A stretch of 64,000 nt of DNA from Prevotella sp. oral taxon 299 str. F0039 (lineage in GTDB: Bacteria > Bacteroidota > Bacteroidia > Bacteroidales > Bacteroidaceae): contig NC_022124.1 in assembly GCF_000163055.2 (NCBI RefSeq), positions 124,001 through 188,000 of the forward strand, given 5' to 3'. The notes beneath the pieces were generated by a model. The model worked only from the letters and a program-made list of their open reading frames with translations, searched no databases and was not told the DNA's origin. Of the stretch, positions 16,285 to 23,505 are shown one piece after another (position 1 is the stretch's first letter; each line of letters begins with the position of its first letter). A program made the translations under genes and the position numbers.

Positions 16285-18288
16285 TTACATTTTGATTAAA
16301 TGAGCAAGCTTCGGATCATTCTTAATACGCATAATCTCTAAATCAACTAACGAGAGAATTTCTTCCTTGACTTTGCGATAGTTAGCTTCGATGGTCTCTT
16401 TGAGATTATCGGAGCCATCTTTATTTGTAAAGTCTACTATCACAGGTATGGGCTGATAGGCTTTCATCTCAGCAGAAACCTTTGCACTATCAACTACTAT
16501 CTCTGCATGGAAAATCTTTTGGTCGATGCGTTCGTCGAAATTATCGGAAACAGCACCCACAAACATTCCTTGTGTGAGGTTAGAAATCTTGCTAGCAGGG
16601 ATTAGACTATCCATCTGTGTGGAGATAGAGGTGGACTTGTCATTGCGGTTGATGGTCATGGATTGGCGTTGCTGGAGTACCTTTCCAAACCGCTCAGAAA
16701 GTGTCTTAGCTGTTTCTCCCACCACTTGTCCAGAGAACACGTTACCTACAGTGTTCTGTATTACCTTGCTCTCCTTGTCTCCATAATCACGGGTAAGTTG
16801 TGAGAAGTCCTGAAAGCCCAAACATACGGCAACTTTATTGCTTCGTGCAGTAGCAATGAGGTTGTCAAGCCCACGAAAGTAGATGGTTGGCAACTCATCG
16901 ATAATCACCGAGGATTTGAGTTGCTTCTTCTTGTTGATGAGCTTCACAATACGACTGTTGTAAAGTCCAAGTGCAGCCGAATAGATATTCTGGCGGTCGG
17001 GGTTGTTACCCACAACAAGGACTTTCGGCTCGTTAGGGTTATTGATATCAAGCGAAAAATCATCACCTGTCATCACCCAATAAAGTGCAGGAGAAATCAT
17101 ACGAGATAGTGGTATCTTAGCACTGGCAATCTGCCCTTGCAGCTGGTCTTGTGCTCCGCCCTCCCAAGCGTCCATAAAGGGAGAAAGGTAATTGGCAAGT
17201 TCATCGTAGGAAGTAAGTATCGGGAAAATCTGTGCGTAGGGACGGTTCAGGAACTCTATGGCATGAGGAAAGGTGCAATACTTTCCGTTCTCATAGATTT
17301 TGAGGAACCAGATGATGGCGGCGAGCAAGATAATCGGCGACTCCACAAAGAAATCACCCTGTTTTTGTATCCACGAACGGTTCAAGTTGAGCATGATGGT
17401 GTAGGCACTCTCGTAAGCGTCCGATATATCCGTCATAAAGGCAGGATTGATGGGATTGCACCGATGCGACTTTCTCGGATCATCGAAGTTGATTACATAG
17501 AACTGCGGTTTCACCTTGTAGGACTCCAAATGATGAAGCAGGTGATTGTAGGCAATCTCCGACAAATCCGGGAACTTGTAGTCGTAAATATACATGGCAA
17601 AGCCTTTCTCTATCTGCTGCTTGATGTAGTTGTTCACGATAGCGTAGGATTTACCAGAACCCGGTGTACCGAGCACCATTGAGGCACGGAACGGATTGAC
17701 CACGTTAATCCAACCGTTGTTCCACTTCTTCTTATAGTAGAAGCGTGTAGGAAGATTGACGGAGTATTCATTTTCCATCAACTGAGTTTCCTGCATAAAA
17801 CTCTCGTTCTCTGTATTGAAAACATCGTCCATCAGGTTGTTTTTGAGTAGTCGGCTCATCCATACGCCACCCATCAGCAGACAGATATAGCCAACGGACA
17901 GCGTAAATATATAGAGGGAAGCTACCCCGATCTTGCCGATGGGCAATACCAACAGCCACCAGTTGAGAAAGAAGAATACAAAGCCAGAGAAAAGCACCAT
18001 CCAAATCTTCGGCCACGTAATTTTCTCTTCCTTCACGCCCTTTGTTCCCAAACATGAGAGAGCAAGAAAAACCACGCAAAAGAGTTTTGTCCAGAGGATA
18101 GACGAAAATAATCCCGTCGTTCGCTGGAAATTTATCAGTATCTTATTGATGATACCAAATGTGAAGTGCCACTGCTGAAATGCCTCGTAGCAGAACCAAT
18201 AACAGTTGATAAGGAGGAATATCACCGATATGCCTCGCATAAAGTCCATGACTTTACCTAATGCCCTTAAATCATCTTCTTGTGCCAT
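16285..18288 (-). CDS. mobC: MobC/TraG-type type IV coupling protein
   Basis: 667 residues from the start at 18288 (MAQEDDLRALGKVMDFMRG), the usual beginning of this ICE protein; an open extension to 18330 is unlikely to be used. The N-terminus has about five membrane segments. A VirD4/TraG-type ATPase domain follows, with Walker A GTPGSGKS near residue 206 and Walker B VIIDELPT near 460. It docks the relaxosome at the transfer channel and powers strand export. It is the last gene of the minus-strand mobABC group, divergent from the tra operon. Length and motifs are normal for the family in Bacteroidetes conjugative transposons. Confidence 0.9.
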   Translation of the reverse strand: MAQEDDLRALGKVMDFMRGISVIFLLINCYWFCYEAFQQWHFTFGIINKILINFQRTTGLFSSILWTKLFCVVFLALSCLGTKGVKEEKITWPKIWMVLFSGFVFFFLNWWLLVLPIGKIGVASLYIFTLSVGYICLLMGGVWMSRLLKNNLMDDVFNTENESFMQETQLMENEYSVNLPTRFYYKKKWNNGWINVVNPFRASMVLGTPGSGKSYAIVNNYIKQQIEKGFAMYIYDYKFPDLSEIAYNHLLHHLESYKVKPQFYVINFDDPRKSHRCNPINPAFMTDISDAYESAYTIMLNLNRSWIQKQGDFFVESPIILLAAIIWFLKIYENGKYCTFPHAIEFLNRPYAQIFPILTSYDELANYLSPFMDAWEGGAQDQLQGQIASAKIPLSRMISPALYWVMTGDDFSLDINNPNEPKVLVVGNNPDRQNIYSAALGLYNSRIVKLINKKKQLKSSVIIDELPTIYFRGLDNLIATARSNKVAVCLGFQDFSQLTRDYGDKESKVIQNTVGNVFSGQVVGETAKTLSERFGKVLQQRQSMTINRNDKSTSISTQMDSLIPASKISNLTQGMFVGAVSDNFDERIDQKIFHAEIVVDSAKVSAEMKAYQPIPVIVDFTNKDGSDNLKETIEANYRKVKEEILSLVDLEIMRIKNDPKLAHLIKM

Positions 18289-18378
18289 AATAATATTATT
18301 TTGTAGCCTCCCCCAACCCCTCCGAACCAACGGTCTCTGACCAAAGGAAAGAAAGGGAGGGGAGATAGAAATGCTTGT

Positions 18379-19662
18379 TTATTTAATGTTTTTTTGTCTA
18401 ATATTTACCTTGCTTTGCTTGCGGAGCTTACGCTGCCATGCAGCCTCCTTCCAATCATCGTTGCCCGTAGATAGGAAAGAACCATCTGCCATATCTTCAA
18501 TAAGTTCATCGACAAGGTTGTCGCTTTCCTCCGTATTTAGCTGCGAAGGGTGAACGGTTGCAGATTGAACCAAACGGACAGAAAGACAGCCATACAGCGT
18601 TTCATCCGAGAATGGGTTGTCCGTTGGATTGGAGAAATAGCCATTGAATACATTGGCGGCATATCCTTTGCCCAATCGGGAGCCATTGAGCGCAATGCCC
18701 TCTTTATCGTCAATAAAGGTAATGCCATAGATACGACCGCTTTCATTCTTTCGGATTGTCACACGCAACCCCTGTTCCTCCAGTCTTTGTCGGAGTTTTT
18801 CTTCTGTATCAGGAGAAGTACGCATAACTCCCAAAACCTTCCTTCTAATGGTTGGTATCAGTGGTTTGATGGCTTGCTTCGATTTCTGCACCTTGTTCTG
18901 CACGGCAGTATAGCCCACACCACGGCCGATGTCTGAGGCATGGATGGGTGTGCTTGCCTTGCCCCCCTTGTCATCAGTCGGAACATAGACCAACCCATCG
19001 TATTTCTTTCCCCGGAATTCCGTCTTCACTTCTTCCACGGCAAGATTATATTTACTCAGTACGGCATTGAGCTCGCCCAAGGAGCAGAAACGATAATGTT
19101 TCAGCACCATGCGAACAACGCTTGCCACCTGCTCCTTGATATTCCCTTTTGTGGTATCCACCTTGGGCGTTTCTGCTACAGCCTTCTCAGTAATCTTTGA
19201 ACTTGGAATGAGACCAAACCTCTTTTCCAAGGCATCGGTAATCTGCTTGCTCCTTCGCTTCTCGAAGCGGTCGTCAATCTTCCTTCCTTTACTGTCTACC
19301 CGAAGTGATACGATGTGGATATGCTCACGAGCGATGTCGTTGTGCTTGAACACGATATAAGGCTGCTTGCCATAGCCGAGTGCTTCCATATACTCCTTAG
19401 CAATCTGCATAAGTGTTTCATCGGATAGTTTCTCGTCCGGGTGAGGATTGAGCGAACAGTGGAACACCATTTTCTTGGTACGGCAGTTCTTCGGTATCAA
19501 TGCCTCCATATCTGCAAACACTTCCTCTATCGTATAACGTCCCTCCTTGCTCTGATACAATTCAGCGGTAAGAAGAATACTCGCTTCTCCTTTTTCCACC
19601 TTTTTGAAGTTGTAGCCGAGTGCACCTCCAAGGTTCTCTGTGGCAGAAATCTTCGCTATCAT
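18379..19662 (-). CDS. mobB: MobB relaxase
   Basis: 427 residues from the start at 19662 (MIAKISATENLGGALGYN), which lies 16 bp after the stop of mobA; a longer frame from 19704 would overlap mobA. The N-terminal third is a relaxase/mobilization nuclease domain. A conserved Tyr (GALGYNF, Tyr17) is the candidate nicking residue, and the metal-binding histidines are in AREHIHIVSLRVD. The product nicks oriT and stays bound to the 5' end during transfer. The C-terminal part is basic and lysine/arginine rich. The gene sits between mobA and mobC, as in CTnDOT-like elements. Confidence 0.88.
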   Translation of the reverse strand: MIAKISATENLGGALGYNFKKVEKGEASILLTAELYQSKEGRYTIEEVFADMEALIPKNCRTKKMVFHCSLNPHPDEKLSDETLMQIAKEYMEALGYGKQPYIVFKHNDIAREHIHIVSLRVDSKGRKIDDRFEKRRSKQITDALEKRFGLIPSSKITEKAVAETPKVDTTKGNIKEQVASVVRMVLKHYRFCSLGELNAVLSKYNLAVEEVKTEFRGKKYDGLVYVPTDDKGGKASTPIHASDIGRGVGYTAVQNKVQKSKQAIKPLIPTIRRKVLGVMRTSPDTEEKLRQRLEEQGLRVTIRKNESGRIYGITFIDDKEGIALNGSRLGKGYAANVFNGYFSNPTDNPFSDETLYGCLSVRLVQSATVHPSQLNTEESDNLVDELIEDMADGSFLSTGNDDWKEAAWQRKLRKQSKVNIRQKNIK

Positions 19663-19678
19663 CTTTCTAACTAAATTC

Positions 19679-20065
19679 TCAATACTTCTTCTTTCTATAA
19701 TCAATGGTTAGATTGATAGCCTGCTCTTGCAAGGCAATGATTTGAGCCGACAAATTTTCTAATTTTTCAAGCATAATCTGTGCAGTTTTTACACTGTGGT
19801 AGCTGTTGATGGCACGCACGGCTTGGTTATACAGCACACCAATCTTATGGATTTGCGCCGTCAGTTCTGAGAGTTTTCGGTAATACTCCACAGCGGATTT
19901 ATCCACCATGATGACCTTAAAACTCTCTCCAAGGATACGACCACGCACAAAATCCGACTTGGTTTCCGCACCTGATTTATGGAACAAATCAATTGCCCGT
20001 TGCTGGTCTTTGGGCTTGGGAAGACGGGTATCCCATCTGTCCCATCGTTCTATCTTTTCGTTCAT
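19679..20065 (-). CDS. mobA: MobA relaxosome accessory protein
   Basis: 128 residues. Small and basic with a predicted coiled-coil C-terminal half (LSELTAQIHKIGVLYNQAVR, KTAQIMLEKLENLSAQIIA), typical of ribbon-helix-helix mobilization proteins (the MobC family of plasmids, called MobA in Bacteroides ICEs). It is thought to bind oriT and help the relaxase. It is the first gene of the mob group; the candidate oriT lies directly upstream. Confidence 0.85.
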   Translation of the reverse strand: MNEKIERWDRWDTRLPKPKDQQRAIDLFHKSGAETKSDFVRGRILGESFKVIMVDKSAVEYYRKLSELTAQIHKIGVLYNQAVRAINSYHSVKTAQIMLEKLENLSAQIIALQEQAINLTIDYRKKKY

Positions 20066-20622
20066 TGTTTTTATCCTTATCTAATTACGACTTTGGAGTA
20101 ATTCTCTCCCCTTCGGGGCAAGGGTCTTTGTCGGCAGAAACGGAGTTTGTCGGACAAAGACACACCTTGCCAATATTAAGAGTTGATACGATTGAAGTAT
20201 CCACCCTTTTGGGGTGTCTGCTTCGGGACGTTACCTCCATGTATTATTCTCACCTGCAAAGTTACGGCGGATTTTCAAATATCTCATTATCAATGATATT
20301 CACTCTTTTTCCTTGCATTTCCCTATACTTCACAGGTAGTTGAAACTTATGATAAAACCTTGTTATTTTGCAACCAGATTCAGTTGAAAGACAGCTTGAA
20401 ACCTATATGGATGAAGAGTCCAAAATAATGATTTTAACTTCAAAAATCTCAATCAAGAAAGGTTTGAACTGCGGATAGTTTTATGTTTTTGAGCTGAGTC
20501 AAAATTGAGCTGGGTCAAAACCAGACTTTTAGGTCGAGTCAAAAATATGGTTTCAACAACAAATATGACATGACTTGTCAGTCAAGATATACATTAACTT
20601 ATAACATAAGTAACAACCGACT
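20066..20622. other. Candidate oriT and control region between mob and tra operons
   Basis: 557 bp without a gene between the divergent mobA and traA. It contains hairpin CCCC-TTC-GGGG (20108-20118), the inverted pair GTCTTTGTC (20124-20132)/GACAAAGAC (20153-20161) that also holds two direct TTTGTCGG copies (20127, 20146), hairpin CACCC-GGGTG (20202-20216), and three AGTCAAAA-type repeats near traA. oriT directly upstream of mobA is usual for this class of ICE. The nick site cannot be named from the sequence alone. Confidence 0.55.
20491..20544 (+). repeat. Three direct repeats upstream of traA
   Basis: GAGCTGAGTCAAAA (20491), GAGCTGGGTCAAAA (20507) and AGGTCGAGTCAAAA (20531) share (G)GTCAAAA/AGTCAAAA cores, spaced 16 and 24 bp. 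They lie about 80 bp before traA, a ParA-like gene, and could be binding sites for a tra regulator or partition-type protein. Confidence 0.5.
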
Positions 20623-21420
20623 ATGAATATGGAAAAGAAGAAAAACAATCCCATCTATCTGGGCTTCGCCTCACAGAAAGGCGGAGTTGGCAAAAGCAGC
20701 CTTGCCGAAGTGCTAGCTTCCATACTATATTACGAGAAGAACATCTCCCTTGCCGTCGTGGATTGCGACGGTACGCAGGAATCTTTCTATAAACTCCGCG
20801 AACGCGACAGAGACCTAATCGAGTCCTCACCCGAACTGGGCAAGGAACTTCATGAACGCCTGTCGCGCTACGGCAAGAAATCGTATCATATCATCAGAAG
20901 CAAACCAGAAAGAGCCGTTTCCGATGTCATGAAATACTTTCGTAAAATGAAGACGGCGCCGCAACTGATTATCTTTGACTTTCCTGGTCATGCCCTTACC
21001 AGTGCCATGATGGATTTGTCCATTACGATGGACTACATCATCTCACCTATAGAAGCCGACCCACAGTCGCTGGCTTCGAGTTTTGCATACGCCAAGACAA
21101 TCAGGGACTTGGGTGTCGGGTTTGAAGGCTCACGCATTCAGGACTTCTTCCTGCTTTGGAACAAAATCAACCGCAGTGCCAGTACCATGGTCATCGACCT
21201 GTTTAGTCAGAATGCTGAGGAACAGGGACTGCCGATTTTCGATACCCGTATCTACAACTCCGTCCGATTCAGCAGGGAATTAGCACAAGGGGGTGTCAAA
21301 GGTGTATTCCGCTGCTCCTACCTGCCCCCTGCACCTGCTCTCCGTCCTCAGACTGGAGTGGATGAGTGGGTAATGGAGGTCATGGAGAAACTCAACCTGA
21401 AAACTGAGAACGGCGTATGA
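20623..21420 (+). CDS. traA: TraA, ParA-family ATPase
   Basis: 265 residues; an internal ATG two codons on (MEKKKNNP) is an equally possible start. The deviant Walker A motif QKGGVGKSSLAE near residue 18 and the block LAVVDCDGTQESFYKLRERD identify a ParA/MinD-type ATPase. It is the first gene of the tra operon in CTnDOT-type elements, where its exact role (positioning or copy maintenance of the excised circle, or transfer control) is not settled. It overlaps the next gene by ATGA, indicating coupled translation. Confidence 0.85.
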   Translation: MNMEKKKNNPIYLGFASQKGGVGKSSLAEVLASILYYEKNISLAVVDCDGTQESFYKLRERDRDLIESSPELGKELHERLSRYGKKSYHIIRSKPERAVSDVMKYFRKMKTAPQLIIFDFPGHALTSAMMDLSITMDYIISPIEADPQSLASSFAYAKTIRDLGVGFEGSRIQDFFLLWNKINRSASTMVIDLFSQNAEEQGLPIFDTRIYNSVRFSRELAQGGVKGVFRCSYLPPAPALRPQTGVDEWVMEVMEKLNLKTENGV

Positions 21421-21947
21421 AATCACTGAAAGAGCAACGTGAAAAGCTGCTTCAAGCGAAATTGGAGGAGATGGCAGATATTGGTGTCAAGAAGCGCACA
21501 GAGGAGAACACACCAGACTTTGACGACCCCATTGATTTAGATGATGATTCAGACTCTGTGGAAGAAGATGCAAGTGCCTCTCTTTCTAAGATTGACGAAC
21601 AGGAGGAAATACCGGAAGACACTTCGTTTAATGGCAGCAATGCCAAAACAGCGCAGCCCTTGAAAAGAAAGAGAAATGCCAGAGCGAAGGATTCTTCCCC
21701 AGCAATGGACTTTCCTGAATACGAACAGCGATTTCTGACGGGTGTCCGCAATGGGCGCAATAAGTCGGGTTTCAGTATCCATACTGAGATACTCCAGATA
21801 CTGCGTGATGTGCTGAACGACATCAGATCGGAGGCTTCCATCACGGGGTATATTGAGAATATCCTTCTCGATCATTTGAAAACGTATCAGGATTTGTTGA
21901 ACCATACCGCCTCACAACGCAGGCGCGATAAAACCATAGACTTATGA
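21417..21947 (+). CDS. DUF3408 conjugative transposon protein (TraB/TraC-like)
   Basis: 176 residues. The N-terminal half is acidic and low complexity (DDPIDLDDDSDSVEEDASAS). The C-terminal half carries the DUF3408 signature (SGFSIHTEILQILRDVLNDI, ITGYIENILLDHLKTYQDL), which resembles a ribbon-helix-helix-like domain. DUF3408 proteins follow TraA in many Bacteroidetes ICEs. DNA binding or ATPase partnering with TraA is plausible but unproven. It overlaps both neighbours by ATGA, so traA, this gene and the next are one translational unit. Confidence 0.8.
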   Translation: MKSLKEQREKLLQAKLEEMADIGVKKRTEENTPDFDDPIDLDDDSDSVEEDASASLSKIDEQEEIPEDTSFNGSNAKTAQPLKRKRNARAKDSSPAMDFPEYEQRFLTGVRNGRNKSGFSIHTEILQILRDVLNDIRSEASITGYIENILLDHLKTYQDLLNHTASQRRRDKTIDL

Positions 21948-22711
21948 TAATCAATTTATTGTTAGGCGTATTGCTTTTGCTGGGTATAGCGTGGATAGCT
22001 CTCGGCATCGCATACTTTTGGAGGTTATTTCAAGATTTGGCAGCCCAATCAGGGAAGAATACACCAAAGCAGAAAGGAAACGGGCACGGCACAAGTCTCA
22101 ATACATCCGTTTCCCAAGAGCAGATTGACAATGCACGTCACGTTTTGGTGGGTAGGAGCAAGCCTTTTCATTCCCACTCTATCTCCAAAGTTCCCGCTGT
22201 TTCCTCCTCTGAAAATCCAGATGAAAAACCTAATACTTTTGCAGAGAAAAACTCACCTGTACCCGAAGAAATAAAAGAAGCGGAAGGTACAGAAGAGGAC
22301 AATGAAATGCAGGTTGACTATACAATGGACGAATCTGACGAAGACACTATCATCCGTGAGGAACTGCAAATCGTCGATGCAGTGATGCCAGAAATTTCAC
22401 CGTCCGCTATTCTTGCACGGGAAGTAGTCCGTATTACTGGCTGGCACAAAAATGACGACACGCTTGATGAGGAAAGCGAAACCGAAGTGCAGGATACGCT
22501 GCAAAGCATACGGGGCACACAGCTCATGGACTATATCAAAGAGGCAACGCTTAAGCAGGAGAAAGACCATCAAAAGCTACTTGCTGCCATCCGTAAAGCA
22601 GAAGAAGCAGAAATGACGAACGAAGAAACAATATCTCCCGAGTCTAATTCTGCACAAGAGAATAGCGATGCATCGGAAGATGACGAGCGTCCACTTTCAT
22701 ACTATCTGTAA
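21944..22711 (+). CDS. TraD-like conjugative transposon protein
   Basis: 255 residues. One N-terminal membrane helix (LLGVLLLLGIAWIALGIAYF) is followed by a long, hydrophilic and acidic tail with little predicted structure except a conserved-looking middle (DNARHVLVGRSKPF; ILAREVVRITGWHKNDDTLD). It ends SYYL. Position after the DUF3408 gene and before traE fits TraD of CTnDOT-like operons. Function is unknown; a membrane-anchored cytoplasmic adaptor is possible. Confidence 0.6.
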   Translation: MIINLLLGVLLLLGIAWIALGIAYFWRLFQDLAAQSGKNTPKQKGNGHGTSLNTSVSQEQIDNARHVLVGRSKPFHSHSISKVPAVSSSENPDEKPNTFAEKNSPVPEEIKEAEGTEEDNEMQVDYTMDESDEDTIIREELQIVDAVMPEISPSAILAREVVRITGWHKNDDTLDEESETEVQDTLQSIRGTQLMDYIKEATLKQEKDHQKLLAAIRKAEEAEMTNEETISPESNSAQENSDASEDDERPLSYYL

Positions 22712-22745
22712 AACTATTGTTTTTGTTCATATTGTACAGTGTTCG

Positions 22746-22809
22746 AGGGGTGGCTCAAAAGTAAAACAATCAAACTATATCTGTCATACAATAAAACCGA
22801 GCCACCCCT
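22746..22809 (+). promoter_or_regulatory. Long-range inverted repeat in the traE leader
   Basis: AGGGGTGGCTC (22746-22756) and GAGCCACCCCT (22799-22809) are perfect 11-bp complements, 42 nt apart, in the 154-bp gap before traE. In RNA this would form a large stem. No T-run follows, so it is more likely an mRNA processing/stability or control element than a terminator. Confidence 0.5.
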
Positions 22810-22865
22810 TACCATCTCTCCCGAAAAGAAAATAATTCATTTAACAACTTAAAATAAAAAGAACA

Positions 22866-23165
22866 ATGAACAACAAAAAGAAAATCACAATGCTACTCCT
22901 GACGGCTACCACCATAGGAGCATACGCACAAGGCAATGGTATTGCCGGTATCAATGAAGCTACAAAAATGGTAACCTCCTACTTCGATCCCGGCACGAAA
23001 CTCATTTATGCCGTAGGGGCGGTAGTGGGGTTGATTGGAGGCATTAAAGTGTACAACAAGTTCTCAAGTGGTGACCCCGATACGAGCAAGACCGCAGCCT
23101 CTTGGTTCGGTGCGTGTATCTTCCTCATTGTGGCAGCCACTATCTTGAGAAGCTTCTTCTTGTAA
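22866..23165 (+). CDS. traE: TraE, DUF4134 conjugal transfer protein
   Basis: 99 residues. A cleavable signal segment ends near AYAQG, and two membrane helices follow (LIYAVGAVVGLIGGIKVYNK and WFGACIFLIVAATILRSFFL). Small size and two helices are typical of VirB2-pilin-like subunits, and DUF4134/TraE is commonly regarded as the pilin-like component. It is the first gene of the channel-forming part of the tra operon, 4 bp before traF. Confidence 0.85.
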   Translation: MNNKKKITMLLLTATTIGAYAQGNGIAGINEATKMVTSYFDPGTKLIYAVGAVVGLIGGIKVYNKFSSGDPDTSKTAASWFGACIFLIVAATILRSFFL

Positions 23166-23169
23166 GGCG

Positions 23170-23505
23170 ATGGCAGCATTTGAAATCAACAAGGGTGTAG
23201 GCCGGACGGTAGAGTTCAAGGGCTTGAAGGCGCAGTACCTCTTCCTCTTTGCAGGAGGCTTGCTGGCAGTCTTCATTCTCGTGGTCATTCTCTATCTCTG
23301 TGGAGTCAGCCAAATTACCTGTCTTGTCATAGGTGTAGTGGGTGCCAGCCTTGTGGTATGGCAAACGTTCACCATGAATAGAAAGTACGGGCAATATGGG
23401 CTGATGAAAAAGGGAGCGGTGCATATGCACCCACGCTACCTTGTAAACCGCCGTACGGTCTTCCACCTTATCCGTAATCTTCAACCAAAGAAAGCAAAGA
23501 AATGA
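23170..23505 (+). CDS. traF: TraF, DUF4133 conjugal transfer protein
   Basis: 111 residues. Starts with MAAFEINKGVGRTVEFKGLK, the conserved beginning of DUF4133, and has two membrane helices (YLFLFAGGLLAVFILVVILY, LVIGVVGASLVVWQTFTM). Its size and topology match VirB3-like proteins that accompany the VirB4 ATPase. It overlaps traG by ATGA, consistent with VirB3-VirB4 coupling. Confidence 0.85.
   Translation: MAAFEINKGVGRTVEFKGLKAQYLFLFAGGLLAVFILVVILYLCGVSQITCLVIGVVGASLVVWQTFTMNRKYGQYGLMKKGAVHMHPRYLVNRRTVFHLIRNLQPKKAKK

Noticed and set aside
17137..17682. 181-codon plus-strand open frame
   Set aside because: Lies wholly antisense to the coupling-protein gene mobC, whose motifs are clear; a shadow frame.
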